Source: Odobenus rosmarus divergens
Taxonomy: Eukaryota; Chordata; Mammalia; Carnivora; Odobenidae
DNA: 64,000 nucleotides
Direction: 5' to 3'
NCBI RefSeq assembly: GCF_000321225.1
Contig: NW_004451410.1
Coordinates: 1 to 64,000, forward strand
Shown: positions 46,343 through 58,266 of the stretch, one piece after another
Layout: every line of letters starts with the position of its first letter
How positions within the stretch are numbered: position 1 is the first letter of the stretch
Notes under the pieces: generated by a model
Told to the model about the DNA's origin: nothing
Databases searched by the model: none
The model's input: the letters and a program-made list of their open reading frames with translations, nothing else
Position numbers and translations under genes: made by a program

Positions 46343-46812
46343 GGATATTCATTTCCTGGGGCTGCTGTAACAAAGTAGCACAAAATATGTGACTGGAAAC
46401 AACAGAAATCTATTGTTCTGACAGTTCTGGGGGTTAGAAGTCCAAATCTAGGTGTGGCAGGGCCATGCTCTCTCCAAGGCCCTAGGAGAGATTCCTTCCT
46501 TGCCTCTTCCAGTTTCCCAAGGTTCCTGGCAATTCTTGGCATTCCTTGACTTGTGGAAGGATCGCTCCAATCTCTGCCTCTGTGGTCACGTGGCCTTCTC
46601 TCTGTGTGTCTCTCTGTGTGTCCCATGTGTTCACATGGTCATCTTCCTATGAGAACCCCAGTCATATTTGATGAAGGCCTATCCTAATCCAAGATGAGGG
46701 CCTACCCTCTCTTAATATGACCTCATCTTAGCTAATTACATCTACAATGTCTCTATTTCTAAATAAGGTCACATTCTGAGTACTGGGGTTTAGGACTTCA
46801 ACGTAGCAGGGT
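46343..46812 (-). mobile_element. MLT1-type MaLR LTR, inverted
   Basis: ATTTCCTGGGGCTGCTGTAA, CAACAGAAATCTATTGTTCT, AGTTCTGGGGGTTAGAAGTC, TCTCTGCCTCTGTGGTCACG, ATATGACCTCATCTTAGCTA, AAATAAGGTCACATTCTGAG follow an inverted MLT1-type LTR almost end to end. Confidence 0.85.
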
Positions 46813-46829
46813 TCACTGGTTACTTGATG

Positions 46830-49200
46830 CTTGTCAACTGACTAAATATGATGAGCTATTATCATTAGTATCCTTGGGAAGAGAAAGTATTCTTTTTTTA
46901 CCACGATCCTTTTCTAATTGAAATGCAGTCATCCCTATTTCATATTTGGTATAGTAATTACAATTAATATTGTTTTAAGACACAGAAAGATTACTATAAA
47001 TAATTAGGTGTAAATGATTTGGAAGCATTCTCTTCAGCCACTTTGAATGAGTTTTGTATTTTTTTTCTTGAATTGCAAAATCTACTATATGTAAATAAAA
47101 TGTATTATACCACCAAATACGAAAGGTTAAATAATGGGGGGAGGATACAGGAAAAAAAAAATCCCTGTACTAAGTAGCCTTATACAAATACGGTGATTTG
47201 TGCACTTGTCTTTACACGTTTTATACATGTGTGTTTGTAAATGCATTTCACTTCTTTTATATAAAGTTACAGTCAGGAAAAAACACAAAGTAAACAGAAA
47301 GAAGTCTATCCTTTGGATGAAAATTGACTTTCAATTTCCTTACGGGATGCTCTTTCTTTTTATTCAATGCCCTTTGGTCAAATACAATGTATAGATTATT
47401 TAGGTTGGTAAAATCAATAATCATATATCAGGGGTGCAAAGGGCAATATTCTGATGCTGAATGTAGGGTCTTTTATTAACATGGCAAACCAAACATAAAA
47501 GTTTAATGGGATTAACAGATAAACAGGAACTTTTTCAATCTCAGAAACTGTTTATCTCTTTCAGAATTCCAATTAAAATTAACTCAGCAGTCCAATAAAG
47601 GGGAGAGGTTATAATAAAATTCTGGCTGGGAATAGATATGAGAATTTCTTAAATAAATGATGGTACTAACACACTTTATACAGCACTGAAAAGAAAAATG
47701 TGTAAGAGGATTTTCTGTGTACTATGGTAAGGGGCTGCTTGAACAGAAAGCATTGGCACACTGTGCATGTTAGACCAACTACTCAAATTGCTCTACTCTT
47801 ACACCTTACATTAATTAAAATAGAAAAATATTGGAAGAAAGTTCTAAGAATCCAGATCTGCTTAAAAAGTTATGACCCTGCTTGAAACTCTGAAACTAAT
47901 ACAATAAATGTAGTAAGGTAAGTGATCTAAAAGTGTGGCAATAGGAAATAAAGGTTAAAATGTTAGCTCCAGGGTTAATCCTCTAAAAAATGGACGGCAA
48001 TGGAAAGACACGGAGCTTGGAAATGCTTGAGAAGTTGCTGATAGGAGCATTGTTACTAATATAATAATTTCAGTTAAGGGCCGACTTTGCTCATAGGAGA
48101 CATTGCTTCATTACTTAATGGACAGTGATGGGATCAGCAAATGAGGTCAGCATCAGTTATAATGATATTTTCAAATTCACCAACTTTTTTTAGTCTGGCA
48201 TTCTTTGTCTATACCCGTCAGAACCTATCTAAGTGATATTGAAAGTCATCTATTTAACGTACATATTTATAAAACTCTTTCAGGTTGGTAACATCTTCGT
48301 TAACTGGCAGGGCTGAAGAATTGGATATCCAGTTAACGGATTCTTTTTTTAATCCAAATAGGACATTACCTCCAGGATCAGGGTGTCTCTGGTAAGTCTC
48401 TCTGTTACTGACTGGTACGACGATTAGCAGCTTCAGCACAGCAAATTTCTAATCTAGAAGCCAATCATTAACAAAATATTAAAATTCGAAGAGGTTTATG
48501 AAGTGATAAGGGCAACTTTTCTTTAAAATAAATATGTAGGAAAAGCCTATGAAGCATTTTATAACCTAACTCAATATTTTGCTTTTGACTGTCTGTGTTG
48601 TGAAAAGAATATTGATTTTTCAATGTCTTTTTTTTTTCTAGTTCCTCAACTGCAGGCTTCAAGTGTTGCATTAGGTGATGACTGTATGGTAATAATCTGC
48701 TTGGAAGCATCTGAAGTTCACAGTAGAATTGTATCTAGAATCAGACATCGTTCCTGTATCTGATTTAAGCAAAAATAAACCTTGCTAGGACTCATGCATT
48801 CTGTGTTAGTGTGAATAAATAATATTTCTTTTCAATGAACCCATTCTTATTTATCAGGTAGCAAGCTAAACAGAAAAGGTGCTGTGACTCCAGCTGACAC
48901 ATCAGTCACTTTATTCGTACATGGAGAGGAAATAAAGTAGACTACTTTCCACAGTCAATGTCAGAATTTGATCCCTTCTGCCTCCAGCTGAACACTCAAT
49001 ATCAGATAAGTAATATAACTGAATGTTTATATTAGAAGACGTTATCTAAACAAACAAATAAATGCTAGAACTAGTAAAGGTGTACATATTGTATCTGGAA
49101 AGGGAAAATACAGGGCTCGTTTTTATTTCAAACAAAGATATTTTGATTCTTTTGGGTTGTTTGGGATTGAAAGCTTCCTTACGGTAACTGCATTCTAAAT
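46830..49200. other. Unassigned, A/T-rich mostly unique sequence
   Basis: No gene, RNA or dispersed repeat recognised. Short poly(A)/poly(T) runs only. Confidence 0.45.
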
Positions 49201-49204
49201 TCCT

Positions 49205-49730
49205 ATGTTCGTGGTGGGTTAAAAATGGCAACACATTCTTTTCATCAACTCCTGTGAAGAAGGGAGGTCTTTCCCCCATCTGTTGACTGTGGGCTGGCTC
49301 TCTGACATGCTTTGACAAAGAGGATGAGGCGCAGGTGACATTGTGTGACTTCAAGCATGGCCTCAGCTTATGTTCTCACCCTCCTGTAAAGCTGCCTGCC
49401 CCTTTGTAGCGAGTCTGGGCTGGTCTCAGTTAGGACAAGACACCAAGTGGAGAGAGAGACCTCGCAGGGAAGAGGCCTAGCAGCCCTAGTAACCCCACAG
49501 GTCAACATTATACCCTGGTGACATGCCCTGAGACCAGGACTCCTTCATCTGTACCCTAACTCACTGCAAATGCATCAGTGAGCCTGGCCAATGCCACATG
49601 GAGCAGGAAATGCACCCAGTCGGACCCAGACCATGTTGTCTGCTCAGAATCATGGGCAAAAAAAATGATGGTGGCTTTAAGTCAGATTTTGGAGTAGTTT
49701 GTCCCATTGATATGGATAATTACTTAGATA
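49205..49730 (+). mobile_element. Ancient dispersed repeat, family not assigned
   Basis: TTGACTGTGGGCTGGCTCTC, GTGACATTGTGTGACTTCAA, AATGCCACATGGAGCAGGAA and GGCTTTAAGTCAGATTTTGG resemble the type seen at 43.0-43.6 kb. A solo LTR has inserted at its right edge. Confidence 0.4.
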
Positions 49731-49852
49731 TCATTGCAGAGTTGCAGGGTTTTTGTCTCACGCAGTCGAAGAATGAATCTCACAGACAAAAGGGTGAGAT
49801 GAAGTGAAAGTTTATTAAGTGAAGGTGAGACTAGGAAAGGAAAGCTCTCTAG

Positions 49853-49873
49853 AGTGAGGGGGAGGGGGAGGGG
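49853..49873 (+). repeat. (GAGGGG)n tract abutting the gap
   Basis: GAGTGAGGGGGAGGGGGAGG followed by GG, then N. G-rich simple sequence that probably continues into the gap. Confidence 0.8.
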
Positions 49874-50004
49874 NNNNNNNNNNNNNNNNNNNNNNNNNNN
49901 NNNNNNNNNNNNNNNNNNNNNNNNNNNNNNNNNNNNNNNNNNNNNNNNNNNNNNNNNNNNNNNNNNNNNNNNNNNNNNNNNNNNNNNNNNNNNNNNNNNN
50001 NNNN
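49874..50004. other. Assembly gap (131 N)
   Basis: A run of 131 N between a G-rich tract and TGACCAGGGAACTTGG. True size and content are unknown. Confidence 1.
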
Positions 50005-50315
50005 TGACCAGGGAACTTGGTAAATATCTTGTCTATGACATTTAAGACAAACAAGGTGGATCTGTTATGCTCCCTTCTCTCTGGTTAATATCTTGTCTGT
50101 AACATTTCTCCACATCTGGGATTTCTGTGAGCCTGGTTACCTGTGTGAACCTGGTTGTCACTTAACCCCCTACCTGCCTCTCCCTACCTAGCCTCTCCTG
50201 TCCCTTACTCAATATGTTTCACAATATCAATGCAAATGTGCTTGTAAAATGCTTCAAACATCCAGAAGAATGTCTGTGACCTTAATGAAACTTGACCAAA
50301 CCAGTAATTACATGC

Positions 50316-50342
50316 ACACACCCACCACCACCACCACCACCA
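50316..50342. repeat. (CAC)n trinucleotide repeat
   Basis: CACACACCCACCACCACCAC continuing for about seven CAC units. Confidence 0.9.
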
Positions 50343-50539
50343 GCAACAGCAGTAACCTGGAAATCAGCAGTGATTCATCCTTATAATGTGAGGTCAGTAT
50401 CCCTTAGTTCAAATTCAAAACTTAGGAATTCGGGTGTCAGAAGTTTATAGCTAAGCTTCTAAAAAGCAGCCAGGATGCAGTAAACTATCTTTAAAATGAA
50501 TCAAATACTTTCTAAGCAGATATGTTAAAGGGAATAAGC

Positions 50540-50720
50540 TTGTATAATGAAAAGTCTCAGGCTTTGAGGTTAAGCTAGCTTGGAGAGCTTGCTTCTACTA
50601 GGTTTGTTACTTAATATCTCTGCCCCTTTCATTTGCAGAAATGAAGATAAATATTCCTACTTTAGAGAGTTAAAGTGAGATCTGGAGATGCGGTACACAG
50701 AATGAACTAACACTGTATCA
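50540..50720 (+). mobile_element. MIR SINE
   Basis: AGTCTCAGGCTTTGAGGTTA, GTTTGTTACTTAATATCTCT, GCAGAAATGAAGATAAATAT, GAGAGTTAAAGTGAGATCTG follow the MIR order. Confidence 0.6.
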
Positions 50721-50899
50721 CCCACACCACAAATAGTAGTTGTTTTCCCCGGGCCTGTATTTATCAGTAGTGCTGATAAATATTGGAAGCACTCTCCATG
50801 TGGTCCATTATAAGTATGCCCTTCAGAGATGAAGAAAAAATGTGAAAAGATATATGAAATACATAAAATGAATATCTAACATAATATAAAAATATATAA

Positions 50900-50960
50900 A
50901 ATGGTGAGTTCAAGTCCCATGTTGGGTGTAGAGATATATACATATATAGAGAAGATAAAT
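50900..50960 (+). mobile_element. Old carnivore SINE 3' fragment
   Basis: GGTGAGTTCAAGTCCCATGT and TGGGTGTAGAGA are the reverse complement of the tail-side half of the older SINE form seen at 40.5 kb. An AT-rich stretch replaces the normal tail. Confidence 0.65.
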
Positions 50961-51050
50961 GAAATAAAATATGTAAACATAAAAATTCATTGCATAATAG
51001 ATTGCAAGTTTTTAGCAGTGCTGTAAGAATAATACATATAATAATAAAAG

Positions 51051-51180
51051 GGTTTTTTTTTCTGAGTTACTTTTTTTTTAATTTAAACTTTAGTTAGTTA
51101 ACATACAGTGCAATATTGGTTTCAGGAGTAGAATTCAGTGATTCATCACTCACACACAACACCCAGTGCTCATCACATCA
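51051..51180 (-). mobile_element. Carnivore L1 3' end, short antisense insertion
   Basis: After two T-runs separated by CTGAGTTAC come AGTTAGTTAACATACAGTGC, AATATTGGTTTCAGGAGTAG, GATTCATCACTCACACACAA, the reversed L1 3' end also present at 18.3 kb. The direct repeat ATAATAAAAG lies at 51041-51050 and 51181-51190. About 130 bp, strongly 5'-truncated. Confidence 0.85.
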
Positions 51181-51388
51181 ATAATAAAAGTTTTTAAGGT
51201 TGACAGTAGCTCAGGAGCATCAGCTGGGTGGTCTTCCCAGAACGGCTCAAACCACCGTGGGTATCGGGCAAACTGATCACATCTTTGCTTCAGACACACA
51301 AGACGAAAGAGGGTACCAAAGTCCCACGGTACAAGCAGAAGTTCTAGACCAGCAGCTGGATCCATCTGTGCTTCTTGTGTTCTTACAG

Positions 51389-51780
51389 TTCTCTCCTGCC
51401 AAATCTCAGTGATTCCTGACGTATCTCCTTACGAAAACTACCGTAACCCCTGTGTTGCCGATGAGCTCTTCAGAGTAAATGAGGAAGCCCCAGGAAGCAT
51501 GTCAAGTCTGAGTGATGCAAAGATGCTTCCTTGACAGCACACTCTGTACGTTGAAACAGGGCGTCAACCAGCGTGTCAAACATCTTTCACTCATTTTGAA
51601 ATCTAGACATGCCTTTTTTTTTATAGAATTAAGCAAACATGAAGGTCTAGATTCATTATATTGTTTTATATGGGACCGGAATTATCGAGGAATGCACAGC
51701 ATATTGTTTTACAGAAGGGCCAAAATCGTGGAGATTTTCCAGTTTTATTTTGTAATCAGTTTCTGAGCATTGTTAATAAA
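51389..51780 (+). other. Weak candidate 3'-terminal exon (unproven)
   Basis: A splice-acceptor-like sequence (CTTCTTGTGTTCTTACAG, AG at 51387-51388) precedes an open frame of 47 codons (51391-51531) ending in TGA at 51532, followed by about 240 bases and AATAAA at 51775-51780. I do not recognise the peptide. Each element alone is common by chance, and no upstream exon or donor is identified in the window. It may be nothing. It lies at the left end of the transposon-poor block. Confidence 0.12.
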
Positions 51781-51789
51781 CACCATTAA

Positions 51790-54765
51790 TAACGTGCAAA
51801 CAACTGCGGTCCAAGGTTTATTGAACACACATTATTTCCATAATAAAATTTTATTACAGAAATGATATATTTACAAATACTAAGCAGTCCTTCTTACCTC
51901 ACACTAAACCCTGCAAATTATTCATAGCTTTTAAAGCGTTTTCCTATCCAGCCTAGACATATAGCCAGATAGTCATGCTAATTTATGCCTATTGTGGAAA
52001 TGCAAAAACACTAATTAGCATGAAAATGGCCATGAATGGGAGATGGGAAATATATTTTATAATAGGAATTTAGATGTACCACAAGTTGATAAATGTGTTA
52101 CCTATTAAATCATCCCATTTGAGTGCAGAAAGGCACACATCTATATCGCACAGTTTTAAAACAGTTTATCTATCCAAAAGATTGGTTTGTTCTTTATAAA
52201 TTATCCTTTACAAAGGCAGTTTATGTCTCCCTACTGTTTATCAACATACGCACGCTAAATATTATAAAGGCGGTCAGATGGTTATTTATTCCATCTTAAC
52301 CATTAAGACACTCCTTACTATTTTTTTGTTGTCTTTGACATCAGAGAGAAAATTAAATAGAACTTACTACACTATTCTTAGGGGGATATTATACTTTAAG
52401 ATCTGCTCATTGGTTAGGAAACTAGATGATAGCAGTTTCCGCAAATCAGTTTATATACAGTTGCGGGGCTTTCTGCAGCTCTAATAAAACATCTGTCTTG
52501 TTCTTTTTAAAAAATAGGAGTTCCCTACTTAGTGTAAAGTACTTACAACATTTGAGACGCACCTAAATTAAAACGACAACAACAATGCAACATCACCCTC
52601 ATTGAAGATGCTTGGTGCTTGGTAAGCATGTTGCGGATTCTTAATGTAAACGCAAGTCATTTTATTGCTCCAGGCTATCCAAAGAACGGATGTGACTTTC
52701 TTATGGACGAAAACTGGAAGAAAGAAAGCTTCCATCATTTCTTTGCCCTCCTTCGATGTGGTTTCAATGATCATCTCTCTTTCTCAGATATTCCCATGAA
52801 ACCCTTACTTTTTTTCTATGCTTCCCAACACCCCTCTTTTCTTGGTTTCAAAACAGTGAAATTGATTTGACTGATCCATTTGTTCTATCTCCAAAGCATG
52901 GTGGTCTCCACAGTGTGGAGGCTATTTATACAGTTCAGGGAGAACCCAGAGTGACCCATGGAGAGACAGAAAGGGAATGTGAAGCCTCTACTGACACTGT
53001 GTCACCTGAAATAGGAGACACATACTGGGCTTTGCTACTGTGTGATGCACAGGTGGACACCTGCACACTCATCTGGTTGAAGCCCCGGCTGGGCTCATAC
53101 TCTCAGGGAGCAAGGGGACCCAAGGAAAGAACGTTAGCACCCAGGGCAGGGGGCTGACCACTGGCTCCCTGGCCACATTTGCCTGTTTTCTTAAAGTTTA
53201 TGGTTTTAGGTGCCATCCCTTAAGAAGGCTGAAGATGTTGTGTGACTTAATTTTAACTAAATTGATCCCTATAAAGCAATTTTTAGTTATAGAAGATTCT
53301 CGAAAAGAAGCCACAGCAGAGAAGGGCAAAGCTGATGTATCACAGAAATGCACACAATTTTTGCACGAGTCTGGCATCCACTCCAACAAGTTGGGCATCG
53401 TGTGCATGATGGCCCTCTGTCATTTGGAAATGGTTCCGAGGATGTAGCAGGAAAAAGGCAAAGCCTGACGCACTCTGTTTAACAAGAATCTTCAGCTCTG
53501 AGGCAAGACTAACGAAGTGACAATCTATGAAACCCATCAAAAAATTATTACCACTGCTAGCAACATGGGTTGACATCCAAGAAGATTAGCAATGGCGGGG
53601 CTCTATGTGTAGATTATCCTTACTTCATGAGGGTATCCCACACACTCAGCACACAGAGCCTGAAGACAAACCTCCATAGTTTTTTTGGCAATGTTACCAA
53701 AATTGTGTGAATCTTAATGTTAAATGTTTGCAAGGGCCTTTGTTGGTTTTTTAAACATATTTTTACAGGTCGACATGCGCTCATTTGTAAATATCAAAAG
53801 GATGCTATCACGGGTAATCAAAAAGATCATATGATAATGTTTAGAGAAGAGGTCCTATACCAATGCTTATCACATTTTTGTGTCAACAAGTTGACTGTTG
53901 AAAATAAAGACTCTTGACCTACTCTTAGAGAATCCTGCCCCAAACCACCAGACGATCCCACTCTGAGAAAATTCTTCCTTGAAAAACCTCCCAATTGGTC
54001 CCCAAACAGTATGTTTGTTTTGTGGAACACTAGATGTGTTTCTCTTGCCATGTGTTCTACTGACGGTTGTAAAAGTTGAATGGAGAACATTCAAATTCAG
54101 CTGAAGAAGGGTGTCCTGACTGGGGTCTAACTCTGGTTGGAAATGGGAAGTGGGAGAAACCACCCAAACAAAATTCTTCATTAACAGAAGCAGCTTCTTA
54201 AACAAACAAACAGAAGTAGCTTTTTTCCCAAGCCTGCAATTGCTCTGTGGTCTGTTTACAAATATCAGTTAAAGATATCCCATGGGTAGATAAGGGACCG
54301 TTTCCAAATGACAGAGAGCCATCATGTGCATGAGCATATAAAATAATCCAGGTTTGGCTGCTTTCCATTGGAAGAGGTTTTGAAAATGATTCACATGCTT
54401 CCTTTGCATGTGTATTAGAAGGTACTTGAATACCAGGTATGGCTTTTAAAGACAATACTTATTTTTTTAAAGTTCACTGAGAGCCATTACTGGGCTATAT
54501 AAGAGTTCTAGTCCCTTTGCCCCCTGCCTCTGCCAAAATGGAAACAGCTTTGGGCAGTTACATGAAATCATAGGGTTTCAAGCTGATATTGGAAAGTAAC
54601 TTACAGATTTGAAAAATATATTTATGACCAATAGGCTAATTAGAAAAGGTAAATTTAGGATCAGTTGCACAGCCAATTAAAACAATACAGAATTAAAAAA
54701 ACATGGCTGTTATGATAAGTTAATGTCTGTACTTCTCATAAAGGTTAATGTCTGTGCCTCTCAGC
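51790..54765. other. Transposon-poor, unassigned sequence
   Basis: No young repeat is seen. The sequence has A/T-rich blocks with TAATTA-like words (about 51.9-52.2 kb), and the part at 52.6-54.2 kb has short open frames on both strands without recognisable domains. Could be constrained noncoding sequence, but that cannot be judged without alignment. Confidence 0.4.
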
Positions 54766-54780
54766 TGTAATGTATAGTTA
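54728..54780. repeat. Short imperfect tandem duplication
   Basis: GTTAATGTCTGTACTTCTCA and GTTAATGTCTGTGCCTCTCA follow each other with a spacing of about 26 bases. Confidence 0.7.
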
Positions 54781-54781
54781 T

Positions 54782-54930
54782 TTTTCTAAATCTAGGCCTC
54801 TGAATGGTTGCATGAGTTTGGCACATCACTGGGCCTTGGCTTCCTTATTTTTATGGTGAGAATAGCAGTGCCACCCAAGCCACAAAATCGTTGTGAAGAT
54901 AAAATGAGGTTTTGTCTATAAAAGTATTCT
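54782..54930 (+). mobile_element. MIR SINE
   Basis: AGTTTGGCACATCACTGGGC, CTTGGCTTCCTTATTTTTAT, GGTGAGAATAGCAGTGCCAC, GTTGTGAAGATAAAATGAGG match MIR core and tail. Confidence 0.75.
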
Positions 54931-54934
54931 CAAA

Positions 54935-57530
54935 TACATATATATACAAAGCCCTACAGAAATCGTACATGCATATAAAATCTTACATACACAAAATGAG
55001 AAGAGTGGAATAAATTATTTGTAATATTTGTGAAAGAATTTTGGATACTATAGATCAATTCTAGATCTATCATAGAACTCATTTGACTTGAAGTCAAAAA
55101 GCTTGACTATTAATATCCAACATGCCTTTTGCTAATAATGAAACACTACGCGATGAATATTCTTGTCCTTTTCATGTGTAAGTATCTCTTTCCTAAGTTA
55201 CAAATACATAATAGGTAGTAAGCCTCATAAATTCTTCACATTTCTTGAGGTTCTCTAATACTTCCCTATTTTAAAAAATTATTCTTTGTATATTACTCTG
55301 TTGCTTTCATTATTGCATTAAGAAGCTTTGCCTTGAGAACTTGCATAGATTAATGGCCAGTGAAAACATGTGGCCTTACCAGAAATATTACTGTAACAGT
55401 GATAACTATTTGCTTAGAGGAAAAAGTTCTTCCATTTCTCAGTGCCCAGAAAAATGAAGCTTTCAGAATATTGTGCCGTGGCAAAAACGGTAAATTTTTT
55501 GACTGAGCAAATTTTGCATCTGCCAATATTCCAGCATAAATTTTGTATCTAAATCACATGTGGGTCTAAATCACCACAAATCCTGTGTGCAGGATTCTGG
55601 GTTCACCTGCTCTGTGGCAGGAAGGACATACACACTGTACCCAGGGTCACTGTGATGTACTCAGGATAAAGGCTGGTGCTGATTTCCCCATGATAATTGT
55701 AGCGAACAGTAAGCAAGCACCCAGCACGTACCGGGAGAGAGTAACCGTGTAGTCCTTATCAACTGTGTTGCCGAAATGTTTTGTCACTATTTATTAAAAA
55801 AGAATCTCTGATATCAAGTCATTTGTCTTGAGTCTAAATAAGAGACCACTACCAAGGAGTGTTAGAGTTTAAACCTCCCACTTGTCACATTGCTTTCTCT
55901 TCATTTAAAAAAAAAAATTATGTTTGAATTTGTGCATTTTTAGACAGTTCAGTTTATTTAGTGTATAGCTAAATGATGCATGCATGCCAGATCTGTGTGT
56001 CTTGTTTTTAGTAATAGAATCTGTCTGGTAAACTAGTTGTCTCTTGTTTAGCATATTTTATTTATGGTGAAGTAAAGACTTTTGATGAGTTGTAGCAGCA
56101 TCCAATTCATAAATTGCATTAACATTAGTTCAAAAAGCGAACTGCTATTTCAGAGGCTAATAATCTGTGATGATGCCAAAATTAGTTTGTATCATTCTGG
56201 GTAAAAAAAATGTTGTGAAACATCATTATATCATAAATAATGCACATTACAATCAGCTCACTACACACAAGCCAGTGGAGATAAAAGTCAGCATCTTGTT
56301 GCCAAAAGGGACCCTGCAGGAATTAGGAGGGAAGAAATCTTTAATTAAAGAAGCATTAGGGTTAGTAACTTCTCTGTGGACCAATAACTAGAGAATGAAG
56401 ACAATCACACGCACAAAAAAAAAAAAAAAAAAATTGAACAGGACCTAATGGGCCATCCAGCCCAGTCATGGTGCCTCCCTACATCCGGCGCATCATGCCT
56501 CCGTCTCCAAAGGACCTCTGCCTCCAGAGGCTGCTTACCTGAAAGACTGATGTGCATTGATTGTCAGGCGATTAGCAATGACCTCCATTAATTAACTAAA
56601 AATACATGTAAAAGTCAAATCGCTACACTAAAGGAAACCATTGTTCTGGGCCTGACAGTAGTTAAGACTTCTCTTTTTCACTCAGATTACTGTGCGTTTG
56701 TTTTCTCTAAACACATTTCTGAAAAGACACTGCTCTGTGTATTTTAGACTTTGCTACATCAGTGGCCCAGCTTTTCCTCTGTCAGGAAAAGTGAAATGTG
56801 ACGCATGTGGGCTACTCCTGCCGCATCCCCATTGCGCTAAGCCAGGTGTTGTGACGGGCTGCAGCAAGCGGGGGGTTCCAGAGCACTTTTCCCTATAAAT
56901 CTCCCCGCTGATGTTCTTTTTTCCTGCACTTTGGTGTCCCAACGATCCACACCTAAACAGATCAGCTCAAAAGAGCGCTATAAACCACCCCAAAGGCCTC
57001 TGTGGGGTCCCATTTGTAGCAGGTGCGAAACATTAACCTCTCCCAGCCTCTGACGTGAAAATCTCTATCTGGTGCGATACCCAGACCTCACCCCGACACT
57101 CTGTCATTTCACATCTCTGTTCACCCACAGATCCCCATATTAGCTGCGCTACTCCAACTGTAAAACATTTGAAAGCTAAAACGTGTTCACGGCTGTGTCC
57201 CCTATTTCCTTAATAGTTTCGCTGCGCTTTGCTCTTCAGCACTCACTTTCTTCTCTCTTTATTATCGCATCGTCGGGCACCTGGATGGCATACCTACAGC
57301 TTCCACCACTGTTTCTGCCTGGGACGTGGGTCACAGCACAAAGTCCCTGGGTATCGTCCCAGGACCTCAGTTATTTCTGCCACCGCAAGAGTGTTTTAGC
57401 CTTTTTCTCCGTAAGACATATTCAGAAGTAGATGAAAATTCCTCCAACTCTTCCTGAATAATCCGACCTATCGAACTGGTTTTGGTCCGCTGTTCAAGCA
57501 TATGGGAGAAGTAAGCACAGTGTTCAGATG
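54935..57530. other. Transposon-poor, unassigned sequence
   Basis: No SINE, L1 or LTR. A/T-rich until about 56.4 kb, then a poly(A) run (about 56416-56433) and a G+C-richer kilobase with scattered CpGs (56.45-57.45 kb). Open frames 56692-56898 and 57183-57431 are not recognisable. Confidence 0.4.
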
Positions 57531-57544
57531 TTATCATCATGCTT

Positions 57545-57741
57545 TTTTTTTCTTTAAAGATTTTATTTATTTATTTTGACAGAGAGAGAGAGGGGGGTGG
57601 AACACAAGCAGGGGGAGTGGGAGAGGGAGAAGCAGGCTTCCCGCTGAGCAGGGAGCTGGACGTGGGGCTCGATCCCAGGACCCTGGGACCATGACCTGAG
57701 CCGAAGGCAGATGCTTAATGACTGAGCCACCCAGGCGCCCC
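57545..57741 (-). mobile_element. Carnivore tRNA-Lys-derived SINE
   Basis: Inverted full-length copy (AAAGATTTTATTTATTTATT, GAACACAAGCAGGGGGAGTG, GAAGCAGGCTTCCCGCTG, GAGCCACCCAGGCGCCCC). The 12-bp target site duplication ATCATCATGCTT/ATCGTCATGCTT at 57533-57544 and 57742-57753 has one difference. Confidence 0.95.
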
Positions 57742-57754
57742 ATCGTCATGCTTA

Positions 57755-58265
57755 TTTAGGGCAGGAGGGAGGCATGCATTACCCAGCATCTCCAAAGCAA
57801 TTGCAAGGACAGGAGAGGACCCCAAGTTTCTTCATGCCCAGCCCCATGACACGCTTACAGGATGGGCTCTGTTTATGTTCACAAAAGGCACAGTGTTACT
57901 TCATAAATAATATATAAAAGTTGTGGTTCTTTCCTTACAACGACCTTGTTTGGGGACTCTCTTTGGGTCATCTCTGAGCCTCAGCACTCTTCGGTGCAAT
58001 AAGCAAGTCAGCCTCGATTGTCTCAAGAGTCCTTCCTCGAAACAGTTGATCACAATATAGGTGGTTTTTACATGAGGTCCTGGTCTCTGCACACAGATGG
58101 TCAGGGTTCGCCAAGGCTCCAATGACCACAGAGCAGCGTGAAGCTGGTGGGTTCGCCAGGAAGGAAAGCCAGGTTGAGGGCAGCTCAGACTAACCAAGGA
58201 AAGCAGCCCCTGGAAAAGTCAAGGAAAATTCACTCGTGCAGTGCTTGCCACACATAACCCTCCAC
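57755..58265. other. Unassigned sequence
   Basis: Nothing recognisable. Confidence 0.4.
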
Positions 58266-58266
58266 T

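Larger units (their letters stand above)
49734..50223 (-). mobile_element. Solo retroviral-type LTR, interrupted by assembly gap
   Basis: On the minus strand it starts TGTGAAACATATTG (50223 downward), has an AATAAA signal at about 49811-49816, and ends near CTGCA at about 49735. It is bounded by the short direct repeat ATATCA (49728-49733 and 50224-50229). Length ~490 bp including 131 N. No gag, pol or env sequence adjoins it, so it looks like a solo LTR of an old endogenous retrovirus. The family is not assigned, and the U3/R/U5 layout is inferred from the poly(A) signal. Confidence 0.6.

Noticed and set aside
53235..54205. Group of overlapping short frames suggestive of a decayed retrogene
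   Set aside because: I translated the plus strand and found peptides I cannot tie to any family. There are frequent stops, no poly(A) tail and no target duplications.
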